The translations under genes and the position numbers were made by a program. The notes under the pieces were generated by a model that made no database searches, was not told the origin of the DNA, and saw only the letters and a list, made by a program, of their open reading frames with translations. Below are positions 1-6,441 of a stretch of DNA of 7,151 nucleotides, one piece after another. The DNA is taken from positions 1 through 7,151 of the forward strand of contig DAOUOU010000142.1 in the NCBI GenBank assembly GCA_030626465.1, written 5' to 3'. Each line of letters opens with the position of its first letter. Position 1 is the stretch's first letter. This DNA comes from Bacteroidales bacterium. Lineage in GTDB: Bacteria > Bacteroidota > Bacteroidia > Bacteroidales > UBA10428.

Positions 1-17
1 GCCTGCCGGCAGGCAGG
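1..17. repeat. GC-rich palindromic repeat cut by the window edge
   Basis: The first 14 bases, GCCTGCCGGCAGGC, are a perfect palindrome, and the next three bases (AGG) would extend it if CCT lies just outside the window, giving CCTGCCTGCCGGCAGGCAGG. It stands out sharply from the AT-rich surroundings. Short palindromes of this kind recur between genes in some Bacteroidota genomes, so a dispersed intergenic repeat is the likely reading. Only one copy is visible here and its left end is missing, so the repeat status is an inference. Confidence 0.45.
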
Positions 18-348
18 AGTGCCTAAAGTTATTAAAGATAGATAATTTTGTCCGCAAATACACTTGCCTGTTCAGGTAAAAAAAATCACCTGAATCAACA
101 AGGTAAACACATGGCAAATTATTCCGGATGCTTACTTTTTGTTGTATTTTGTGAAATTTTTCTATCCAAAATCCTTAATACATTGAATTTGAATTACCAT
201 AACAATTCCATAACAGTAAGTAAAAAAAATTCAGGAAATAACCAAATCTTATACTCGTTTATAATTCATTTGAGATGGAATTAGGTATTTTTTGTACATT
301 TATTGTAACTTACTATGAAAATTCACGTTTTTAGAAAAAAATCACTCT
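18..348. other. AT-rich stretch without a supportable gene
   Basis: No convincing coding region was found on either strand. The longest open frame (48-284, plus) starts with TTG and gives a low-complexity, Asn/Leu/Ser-rich peptide that matches no family I know. A small hairpin is possible at 71-94: TTCAGGT pairs with ACCTGAA around a 10-base A-rich loop. It has no following T-run, so it is not a plausible plus-strand terminator. An imperfect 11-base direct repeat containing CCATAACA occurs at 197-204 and 208-215. This stretch probably holds the promoter of the small gene at 349, but no clear TTTG / TAnnTTTG pair with correct spacing was found. Confidence 0.5.
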
Positions 349-661
349 ATGAATGCTTCCGTTAATAAAAAAAAATTCCAAAAGCGCTTTAATATTCCGG
401 TAATTGGTCATTTTGCGAATCGTAGTGTTCGATTTAACTCAATTATTCAGGCAGAAAATTATACTGGTATTTCTTATTGTCTGATTTTTTGAAGCATGCG
501 TTGGTAAAATATACAAAGCCAGAAATGTATACTGGGAATTTGAAAACGGAGCGCATTTTATTAAATATAAAGCGCATTATATCAGGGTAAAGCGGCATCT
601 TGATGAACAAGGATCATTTGAGGATTTCTATGACAGAAAGAAAGAATTACCCGAAGAATAG
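349..661 (+). pseudogene. IENR1/NUMOD1-like small protein gene, split by a one-base frameshift
   Basis: The first frame runs from ATG 349 to TGA 490-492 (47 codons). A second frame without its own good start continues from GAA 491 to TAG 659-661 (56 codons). Removing one T from the T6 run at 485-490 fuses them into one reading frame of about 102-103 residues. The fused protein shows the pattern of the intron-encoded nuclease repeat motif (IENR1/NUMOD1): V-R-F-N-S-I, then Q-A-E, T-G-I-S, and across the join F-E-A-C-V-G-K, K-A-R-N, Y-W-E-F. The frameshift falls in the middle of this motif, so the two halves clearly belonged together. IENR1 modules are thought to be helix-turn-helix-like DNA-binding units found beside homing endonucleases, but also as free small proteins; no nuclease domain is present here. 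The tail is charged and ends in KELPEE. ATG 349 is the only start after an in-frame stop at 316-318. The gene converges on pdxB with a 25-base gap. Alternatives to a pseudogene are a homopolymer sequencing error or a +1 shift at TTT-TGA. The family call is moderate; function is unknown. Confidence 0.6.
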
Positions 662-688
662 CTATTTGGATTTTTATAAAGCTATTTT
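655..688. terminator. Weak hairpin between convergent genes
   Basis: Bases 655-663 can pair with 680-688 (core AATAGCT / AGCTATT, plus one G-U and one A-U pair) around a 16-base AT-rich loop. The hairpin lies across the stop of the small plus-strand gene and reaches the pdxB stop, where a shared terminator would be expected. It is AT-rich and has only a short T-run after it on the plus strand, so this is a weak candidate. Confidence 0.25.
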
Positions 689-1811
689 AGTCTATCTGAA
701 ATCCAAGTATTTTTAATAACATCCGGTACTCGGATGATATGTTTTTAATACTTAATTTGTAAGTGGTAAATTCTCTCCGCAAAGGGTAATTGCCCCTTAA
801 CAACTCAAAATCAGATGTGGCATTTCTTAAATTCCTATCATCATTTCTAATATTATAAGTATGCAATACAAGGTCAGTTACAATTTCCTGAAATTTTTTA
901 TTTCTGCCATCATATATGATTTCACTATCTTCAGGTACCGGAATATTTTCCGGTTCCCAGTCATTCAAACCCAGGTTGAAAAACCTGCTTAATGTTTGAA
1001 TTGCCGTTTTAGTGCCATTGGCTTTACCATCGGCCGAGTAACCTGCAATATGCGGAGTTGCAAGAAAAGTATCATACAATAACTCTAGATCGATATATGG
1101 TTCATTTTCCCATACATCTAAAACAACATCGCAATGCAATCCTCTTTTTAAATGTCTTTTTAGGGAGGAAGTATCGATCACATCGCCGCGTGAAGAATTT
1201 ATCAAGAGGGTTCCTGTCTTCAGGCGTTCGATAAATTTATCATCAACCATATGATAAGTACGATCTTCACCGCTAAGATTCAAAGGTACATGAAGCGAGA
1301 TAATATCAGCTTCCCTGAAAACACCATTCAAAGAAACAAAACCACAGGGACCCTCTGCCCTTTCCCGTGGGGGATCGTTTAAAACAACCTGCAAACCAAG
1401 AATTTCCGCTAAATGTACCACCTTCTTTCCAACATTGCCTACACCAATAACACCAAGAACCCTATTGCTCAGGTCTATCTTCTTTTCTTTTGCATACAAT
1501 AATATTGCAGCAGCGATATATTGCATGACCGAACCGGAATTGCAGCCCGGAACATTCGTCCAGTAAATATTATTCTCTTTGCAATATTTAGTATCAATAT
1601 GATCAAATCCAATTGTTGCAGAAGCAATGAATTTAACATTCGTGCCTTCTAATAAATCTGCATTACAGATAGTGCGGGTACGTACTATAAGACCATCTGC
1701 ATCCTTAACTTTATTTCTATCTATTTGAATACCAGGATAATATTCGACATCTGCAAATGGTTCCAGTACATTTTTAAGAAAAGGGATTTTTTCATCCGCA
1801 ACAATTTTCAT
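687..1811 (-). CDS. pdxB: Erythronate-4-phosphate dehydrogenase
   Basis: This enzyme oxidises 4-phospho-D-erythronate to 2-oxo-3-hydroxy-4-phosphobutanoate, the second step of the DXP-dependent route to pyridoxal 5'-phosphate, in the cytoplasm. The 374-residue protein is close to the usual length (E. coli PdxB is 378) and is collinear with it from the opening MKIVADEKIP to the PdxB-specific C-terminal dimerisation region (about 290-374, with RRDD-like RNDDRNLR and NYPLRREF). It has the D-2-hydroxyacid dehydrogenase fold. The NAD-binding glycine motif GVIGVGNVG is at 120-128, followed by the acidic/phosphate-loop segment LNDPPR at 144-149. The catalytic triad is R208 (NSSRG), E237 (WENEP) and H254 (TPHIAGYS). 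PGCN at 88-91 and GYSADGKA are also typical. A GTG codon sits directly before the ATG (1812-1814), but ATG 1811 matches the family start. No other B6 or serine-pathway gene (serC, pdxA, pdxJ) is adjacent, so the gene seems to be transcribed alone. Assignment is firm. Confidence 0.96.
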   Translation of the reverse strand: MKIVADEKIPFLKNVLEPFADVEYYPGIQIDRNKVKDADGLIVRTRTICNADLLEGTNVKFIASATIGFDHIDTKYCKENNIYWTNVPGCNSGSVMQYIAAAILLYAKEKKIDLSNRVLGVIGVGNVGKKVVHLAEILGLQVVLNDPPRERAEGPCGFVSLNGVFREADIISLHVPLNLSGEDRTYHMVDDKFIERLKTGTLLINSSRGDVIDTSSLKRHLKRGLHCDVVLDVWENEPYIDLELLYDTFLATPHIAGYSADGKANGTKTAIQTLSRFFNLGLNDWEPENIPVPEDSEIIYDGRNKKFQEIVTDLVLHTYNIRNDDRNLRNATSDFELLRGNYPLRREFTTYKLSIKNISSEYRMLLKILGFQID

Positions 1812-1837
1812 CACTCGTTAAATTTTTTATTCTGACT

Positions 1838-1869
1838 CAATGATAACAAGAATTACTATGAAATACAAT
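1838..1869 (-). promoter_or_regulatory. Candidate promoter of pdxB
   Basis: On the minus strand ATTG (1869-1866) is followed after 20 bases by TATCATTG (1845-1838). This matches the Bacteroidota primary-sigma pattern TTTG ... TAnnTTTG with one mismatch in each box and near-normal spacing. Transcription would start a few bases downstream, giving a leader of about 20 bases before ATG 1811. It was found by eye only. Confidence 0.35.
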
Positions 1870-1914
1870 TCATACTAATCAGAGAATATACAATTAAAAT
1901 AATTTTTCACTTTT

Positions 1915-1946
1915 TTTGATCATTGACGCAACCTTTTTATTGTTTA
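1915..1946 (+). promoter_or_regulatory. Candidate plus-strand promoter upstream of the orphan terminator
   Basis: TTTG at 1915-1918 is followed after 19 bases by TATTGTTTA starting at 1938. This resembles the Bacteroidota TTTG / TAnnTTTG promoter, although the second box fits TAnnTTTG only approximately. Its direction agrees with the strong terminator at 2050-2078, and no open reading frame lies between them, so it could drive a short non-coding transcript. In this AT-rich sequence a chance match is quite possible. Confidence 0.3.
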
Positions 1947-1949
1947 GTT

Positions 1950-2078
1950 CATCGTACAAATTGAATAAGGGTTAGGTCTAATTCTTTTTTCACTATCTAT
2001 CACAGGGTAATACATTGAAAACCCCAGATGGAGTAAACCCAACTAGCACCCCCTGCCACAAAGGCAGGGGTTTTTTTT
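1950..2078 (+). ncRNA. Possible small RNA or short untranslated transcript
   Basis: The candidate promoter at 1915-1946 and the intrinsic terminator at 2050-2078 delimit about 125 bases on the plus strand. All three plus-strand frames contain early stops, so a coding transcript is unlikely. The segment includes GGGTTAGG near 1969-1976 and ACCCC and AAACCC runs at about 2021-2040, which could form further secondary structure. It matches no RNA family I can name. The alternative is a long leader of the downstream kinase with the terminator acting as an attenuator, but no convincing alternative pairing that would release the terminator was seen. The evidence is positional, so confidence is low. 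Confidence 0.25.
2050..2078 (+). terminator. Strong rho-independent terminator with no gene upstream
   Basis: CCCCTGCC (2050-2057) pairs perfectly with GGCAGGGG (2063-2070) around the 5-base loop ACAAA, and eight Ts follow directly (2071-2078). This is a textbook intrinsic terminator acting on plus-strand transcription. On the minus strand the hairpin is not followed by a U-run, so it does not serve that direction. The nearest upstream gene, pdxB, is read on the other strand and starts there. The terminator must therefore end a short unannotated RNA, attenuate the kinase transcript, or insulate the kinase. Confidence 0.88.
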
Positions 2079-2318
2079 AAGGTTACCTTATTATTATTAA
2101 CTGGTTTATATTGCTGGCTTCTTGAGTTTTATGTTCAGGCAAATCATGGTATAAACCATATATAGCAGGATTTTATCCCTCACATGAATTGATTTATTCT
2201 TACTTTTCGCTACCATGATTATCTATGTTCAATTCAATTCATCTAATATAGGAACCATATGAATTTATTTTCGTAGAATTGTATACTTAAATTTCAACCC
2301 GTATGAGGCAATTGTAAA
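2079..2318. promoter_or_regulatory. Upstream region of the sensor kinase with inverted repeats
   Basis: No open frame of useful length is present. Two features stand out. A perfect 10-base inverted repeat, AATCATGGTA (2142-2151) and TACCATGATT (2211-2220), is separated by 59 bases. A second inverted pair, GGTTTATA (2103-2110) and TATAAACC (2150-2157), partly overlaps the first arm, which also contains the small palindrome ATGGT-ATAA-ACCAT. These could be protein-binding sites or alternative RNA hairpins in the kinase leader. TAGAATTG at 2274-2281 resembles a -7 box with one mismatch, but no TTTG lies at the proper distance upstream, so the kinase promoter stays unassigned. Confidence 0.35.
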
Positions 2319-5093
2319 ATGACTGTACCAGACTACCAAATTTTATTACAATCCGAAGCTATTAAGCTATGCGCAATATGGATACCAGGAATCTTGTTTT
2401 TTATAGCAGGACTGGGAATTTCGTTCGGAGCTTTAATTGTGTATAAGATTTTAAAAAAGAGGAGGCATCGCATATTCTATTCGATTGCTCATAATCTGTT
2501 AGAGGAAAGTGATCAACTTAATATTTTAATAAACAACTTACCTGATGGCGTTTACATCAAAGACAACGATTGTAAGTATATTCTTGTAAATCAAAAATTT
2601 AGCAAAATATTAAAAGCCAATCGTCCTGAAGATATTTATGGAAAATCAGATAAGGATTTGTTCGATGAAGACAAGGCCAGTAAATATTTTGAAGATGATC
2701 AAAAAATTCTCTCGGGAGAAGTTTCATTCATCAAGAATAAGCAGGAAAGTATAAAAAATGGAGAGACAAAATTTTCTTTAACAACAAAAATCCCTATAAA
2801 AAATAAAAAAGGAAAGATTATCGGTTTAATGGGCACATGTTCTGATATTACTGAACAAGAGCTTGCATCTCGAGAGATTGAAGAAAAAAATCATATCCTG
2901 GAAAAAGAAAGAAATTTATTGAGGGCTTTAATGGATAATATGCCCGATACTATTTATATCAAAGATACTGAGTGCAGGTTTTTAGACGGTAATCCTCAAC
3001 AGGTCAAAGTAACGAAAGCCAAAAGTTATGATAATCTGATTGGAAAAACCGATTTCGATTTCTATCCAAAGGATATTGCCGAGATCTTTTACAAAGATGA
3101 CAAACATGTTCTCGATACCGGAGAATCAGTAATCAATAAGGAAGAAATTGGTTTTGACCCTGAAGGGAATATCCGCGTCAAATCTACTACCAAGGTTTCC
3201 TTTAGAGATAAAAATGGTAAAATAATTGGCTTAGTAGGCATTGGACGCGATATAACACAGCAGAAGGAAACCGAAGAAGAACTTAAACAACAAGCCCAGA
3301 GTCTGCAAGAAATAAATGTATTATTGGAAGAAAGACAGGAAGAGATCAATCAACAGGCTGATGAGCTGAGTTCACAAAATAAAATACTCGAAAACGAAAG
3401 AAACCTTCTCAGAACCCTTATTGATGCATTACCGGACTTTATCTATATAAAAGATCGGGATAGTAAATTCATCGCTGCAAACAAGAAAACATGCGATATA
3501 ATGAAAGCACGAAGTCAGGAAAATCTGGAGGGTAAAACAGATTTTGATTTCTATGCGAAAGAGATCGCACAGTTATTTTATGAAGATGAGAAAAAAGTTA
3601 TTAAAACAGGCAAAGCTATTATAAACAAAGAGGAAATTGGATTTGATCTTGAAGGAAATGAAAGGGTTATTTCAACCACCAAAGTACCGTATTATGACGC
3701 TGAAGGGAGAATAGTTGGTATTGTAGGGGTAGGACGTGATATAACTGAAATGAATAAATTTCAGGAAAAACTCAAGAAACAAACTGCTGACTTACAGGAA
3801 AATAATCAACTTCTTGAAGAACGTCAGGAAGAAATACAAAAACAATCAGAGTCACTATCTGATCAAAACCTTATCCTGGAAAAAGAAAGAAACTTGCTGA
3901 GAACATTGATCGATAACATGCCGGACTATATTTACATTAAGGACAAAGACAGCAGGTTTCTTACTGTCAATAAACGACTTCTTACAGTAATGCACAAAAA
4001 ATCTCTTGATGAAGTTGTTGGAAAAACTGATTACGAAACAACTCCATCTAAAGAAGCTGCTGAGATTTATTATAAAGACGAACAAAAAATCATCAGTAGC
4101 GGAAAACCCATTATTAATAAAGAAGAAATAGGATTTGATGAAAATGATCGCAAAAGAGTCATGTCAACATCAAAGGTACCTTATTATGATACTGAAGGGA
4201 ATATAGCAGGTATTGTTGGTATTGGACGTGATATAACCAAACAAAAGATTGCAGAAAAGCAACTTCGTGAGCAGGCTCAGAATCTGCAGGAGGTAAATGT
4301 AATACTGGAGGAGAGACAGGAAAAAATTCAGCAGCAGTCTGAAGAGTTGAACAAACAGGCCCAAAACCTAAAAAAGACAAATACGCAACTTGAGCATTTG
4401 AATACTACAAAAAATAAATTCTTCTCCATAATTGCACACGATCTAAAGAATCCCTTCCAGGCAATCTTTGGATTTTCAGAGTTGCTTATGAGAAATTACG
4501 AAGATTTTGATGATACACAGCAGATGGAATTGTTAACCATGATAAAATCCTCGTCAGAGAGTGCATTCAATCTATTGGAGAATTTGTTGCAGTGGGCCAG
4601 AACACAAACAGACAGAATAAAGTACAATCCGGCAAATATCAATCTGGCTGAACTAATACAACAAAACATAGAATTAAGTCAGGCAAGCGCAGAAAATAAA
4701 CAAATTTCTCTTATTTCAGAGATTGAAGGTGATTCGGGTGTTTATGCCGATAAGAACATGATAAACCTGGTTATACGGAATTTATTAAGTAATGCCGTTA
4801 AATTTACCAATGAGGAAGGTACTATTACAATCAGATGTTATGAAAAGAATAAAAATGAAATAGCAGTTTCCATTACCGATACTGGCATAGGTGTATCAAA
4901 AGAGAATATAAAAAAGTTATTCCGAATAGATGAATATTTTTCAACTTCAGGAACAGCTGGTGAGAGTGGTACCGGTTTGGGCCTTATTATTTGTAAAGAA
5001 TTTGTTGAAAAAAATAAAGGTTCAATATCTATAGAAAGTGAATTGGAAATCGGTACTACTTTTACTTTTACATTACCCAGAAAGGTGAAATAA
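2319..5093 (+). CDS. Membrane-anchored sensor histidine kinase with four PAS domains
   Basis: The 924-residue protein should autophosphorylate on histidine and pass the phosphate to a response regulator, which is not encoded nearby; it has no receiver domain of its own. A short N-terminus leads into one membrane segment (about 18-43), closed by the positive cluster KKRRHR, so almost all of the protein is cytoplasmic. PAS domains follow at about 66-180, 200-315, 363-478 and 526-642, each opening with LPD or MPD and (F/V/I)YIKD and closing with a GxxxDIT segment. Glu/Gln-rich coiled coils join them (about 316-365, 479-528, 643-695). The dimerisation/phosphotransfer domain has the H-box FFSIIAHDLKNPF with H707. 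The ATPase domain has the N-box NLLSNAVKFT (N821, N825), G1 box DTGIG (854-858), an F-box-like LFRIDEYFS and G2 box GTGLG (884-888), so it looks catalytically complete. PAS2-PAS4 share INKEEIGFD; PAS1 lacks it and is more divergent. There is no extracellular sensor region, so signals are probably intracellular; the ligand is unknown. ATG 2319 is the only sensible start because the membrane segment follows at once. Confidence 0.93.
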   Translation: MTVPDYQILLQSEAIKLCAIWIPGILFFIAGLGISFGALIVYKILKKRRHRIFYSIAHNLLEESDQLNILINNLPDGVYIKDNDCKYILVNQKFSKILKANRPEDIYGKSDKDLFDEDKASKYFEDDQKILSGEVSFIKNKQESIKNGETKFSLTTKIPIKNKKGKIIGLMGTCSDITEQELASREIEEKNHILEKERNLLRALMDNMPDTIYIKDTECRFLDGNPQQVKVTKAKSYDNLIGKTDFDFYPKDIAEIFYKDDKHVLDTGESVINKEEIGFDPEGNIRVKSTTKVSFRDKNGKIIGLVGIGRDITQQKETEEELKQQAQSLQEINVLLEERQEEINQQADELSSQNKILENERNLLRTLIDALPDFIYIKDRDSKFIAANKKTCDIMKARSQENLEGKTDFDFYAKEIAQLFYEDEKKVIKTGKAIINKEEIGFDLEGNERVISTTKVPYYDAEGRIVGIVGVGRDITEMNKFQEKLKKQTADLQENNQLLEERQEEIQKQSESLSDQNLILEKERNLLRTLIDNMPDYIYIKDKDSRFLTVNKRLLTVMHKKSLDEVVGKTDYETTPSKEAAEIYYKDEQKIISSGKPIINKEEIGFDENDRKRVMSTSKVPYYDTEGNIAGIVGIGRDITKQKIAEKQLREQAQNLQEVNVILEERQEKIQQQSEELNKQAQNLKKTNTQLEHLNTTKNKFFSIIAHDLKNPFQAIFGFSELLMRNYEDFDDTQQMELLTMIKSSSESAFNLLENLLQWARTQTDRIKYNPANINLAELIQQNIELSQASAENKQISLISEIEGDSGVYADKNMINLVIRNLLSNAVKFTNEEGTITIRCYEKNKNEIAVSITDTGIGVSKENIKKLFRIDEYFSTSGTAGESGTGLGLIICKEFVEKNKGSISIESELEIGTTFTFTLPRKVK
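2928..4394 (+). repeat. Three in-phase 489-base PAS plus coiled-coil modules inside the kinase
   Basis: The equivalent positions L204, L367 and L530 (the L-x-D-x-x-P-D motif opening PAS2, PAS3 and PAS4) are exactly 163 codons apart. The units are 2928-3416, 3417-3905 and 3906-4394. Each holds a PAS domain with GKTD, INKEEIGFD and GIGRDIT or GVGRDIT, then a linker with LQE...LLEERQEE or a close variant. The third unit ends just before the H-box domain. The units are clearly related in protein sequence but have diverged in DNA, so the duplications are not very recent. PAS1 lies only about 134 residues before PAS2 because it lacks the long linker. Confidence 0.8.
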
Positions 5094-5107
5094 TTTCTTA
5101 TTAACCT
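5083..5107. terminator. Possible weak bidirectional terminator between kinase and HlyD gene
   Basis: AGGT (5083-5086) can pair with ACCT (5104-5107), and AATAA (5089-5093) with TTATT (5098-5102), with a small internal loop and a TTTC tip. It includes the kinase stop codon and fills the 16-base gap between two convergent genes. There is no real T-run on either side, so the hairpin is weak. Confidence 0.25.
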
Positions 5108-5109
5108 CT

Positions 5110-6441
5110 TTAGTTCTTATATGCTCTCTGCTTTCTGATTTTCGATTTAAAAGGATCAATAATTCTGTTAAGCAAACTTCTTTCATCTGTAATTATTTCA
5201 GCAATACCGGGCATGTTTTGCTGAAAATCGAGTGTGATATTGTAATTGCTAACCAGTATATTGCTATCAAGAGCTATTTCTGCCGAGTAATATTCGTTAT
5301 TTGGTACCAGGGAGATTGAAGAAATGTTTCCTCCAATAGTACCAAATTCCATAAAGGGATAATTGTCAAACCGGATTATTACTCGATTGCCTTCCTTTAC
5401 TTTTCCGGCACCAACCGCTGATAATTCAATTTTACCTACGAAATCTCCCTGGTCATTTGGAAGTACTGTCATTACAGTCTCTCCTTTATTCACGTATTGA
5501 TTTTCACTCCAGAATTTTGTGAAGGTTACCTGGCCGGAAAATGGTGATTTTAAAACATATTCCATATTCCATAACAAAACTTGCCCTTTTAGTTTTTCAT
5601 AGGCCTCTCTGATGCTTTGTAAATGAACCCTGCTGGTTTCCTCAAGCTTCAACTCCAGTTCTAATACTTCCTGCTGCAGATCAGATACCTCAATTGTGGC
5701 AGCAGCCAGTTCAGTCTTGGTTTCTTTTAAATTGAATAATTTATTAAGTTTCTCTGTTTCTGATTTTTCAAGTTGGGATGAAGAAAGAACTTGTTCAATA
5801 AACAATAACGAATCACGCTTGTATTGTTTATCGGCCAGAATAAATTCCTGTTCCAGAACATGTCCTTGTTCTTTTAAACGAGCCAAATAGAGATTGTATT
5901 GATTCAGTTCATGACGAATTGAAAGTATCTTTCTTTTATAGTAATCCAGATTAACAAAACTTAGGTATTCATCTATTTTTTTCTGCATTGTTGCGTATGC
6001 TTCCTGCACAGAGCCCAACTTTAACTCTTCTGAAAAATCTGATTCAATTAATATCTCTACCGAAAAAGTTTCTCCCAACATATCTTGCAATCTTTTCATA
6101 TGTTTAAATACAGCAGCCGATTCCAGTATGGCCAGCATTTGGTTGCTGTCTATCTTTTGTTTATCTGTAACAAGTATATGTTGAATTCTGGCAGATATAT
6201 TTGCCGTTAAATCGGCCGGCGGATTTTCCGTAGTAAGTTTAATTCTGGCTTCAATTGCATCGGGATATTTTAACACAGCTGTTCCAAAAGTCAAAACCAA
6301 AAAAACAATGAGTATAACTACTGTTCCATATCGCACTATCCAACGCGGTACCTGACCTAAAATATCCTGTATTTCGTCGCTACGAATTTTAATATTCTTA
6401 GCTTCTTCCTGATCTTTCTTAGTAATAGAAATTTTTGCCAT
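5110..6441 (-). CDS. HlyD-family secretion adaptor of a peptide/bacteriocin exporter
   Basis: This is a periplasmic adaptor (membrane fusion protein) expected to link the inner-membrane ABC exporter encoded just upstream to an outer-membrane TolC-type channel. The 443-residue protein has a charged cytoplasmic N-terminus (1-36), one membrane anchor at about 37-58 (rich in V, I, L and F), the first half of a lipoyl/barrel-sandwich domain at about 61-110, a long alpha-helical hairpin from about 145 to 290 (heptad-rich, many E, K, L and Q), and the second lipoyl half with the hallmark SPFSGQVTF and the following VNKGETVMTVLP at 299-327. A beta-barrel domain follows, with GNRVIIRFDNYPFMEFGTIGG at 351-371, and a short basic C-terminus. 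Length and order are normal for bacteriocin-type HlyD proteins of Bacteroidota. Its ATG overlaps the TAA of the ABC gene by one base (TAATG), so the two are translationally coupled. No TolC gene follows: the next gene downstream is the convergent kinase. The cargo is unknown; multidrug efflux is less likely given the partner type. Confidence 0.88.
   Translation of the reverse strand: MAKISITKKDQEEAKNIKIRSDEIQDILGQVPRWIVRYGTVVILIVFLVLTFGTAVLKYPDAIEARIKLTTENPPADLTANISARIQHILVTDKQKIDSNQMLAILESAAVFKHMKRLQDMLGETFSVEILIESDFSEELKLGSVQEAYATMQKKIDEYLSFVNLDYYKRKILSIRHELNQYNLYLARLKEQGHVLEQEFILADKQYKRDSLLFIEQVLSSSQLEKSETEKLNKLFNLKETKTELAAATIEVSDLQQEVLELELKLEETSRVHLQSIREAYEKLKGQVLLWNMEYVLKSPFSGQVTFTKFWSENQYVNKGETVMTVLPNDQGDFVGKIELSAVGAGKVKEGNRVIIRFDNYPFMEFGTIGGNISSISLVPNNEYYSAEIALDSNILVSNYNITLDFQQNMPGIAEIITDERSLLNRIIDPFKSKIRKQRAYKN

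Noticed and set aside
71..94. Hairpin TTCAGGT / ACCTGAA as a terminator of an upstream gene
   Set aside because: The stem is short, the A-run is in the loop, and no T-run follows on the plus strand.
48..284. Open frame of 78 codons on the plus strand
   Set aside because: It starts at TTG, has low-complexity Asn/Ser/Leu-rich content, shows no recognisable motif and has no upstream signals; it is best seen as chance in AT-rich DNA.
1812..1814. GTG codon directly before the pdxB ATG as an alternative start
   Set aside because: The family begins with MKI-type sequence and ATG is the preferred codon; using GTG would only add one Met.
1894..2015. Protein-like short frames on the minus strand: 23 codons at 1944-2015 (ATG to TAA) and an overlapping open stretch in another frame ending at 1894-1896
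   Set aside because: Both are very short, no family is recognisable, and they lie opposite the candidate RNA; a decayed gene fragment is possible but not supportable from this sequence alone.
3089..4380. Several minus-strand open frames of 64-86 codons inside the kinase gene
   Set aside because: They are antisense shadows of the strongly supported kinase frame and have improbable Ser/Phe/Leu-rich compositions.
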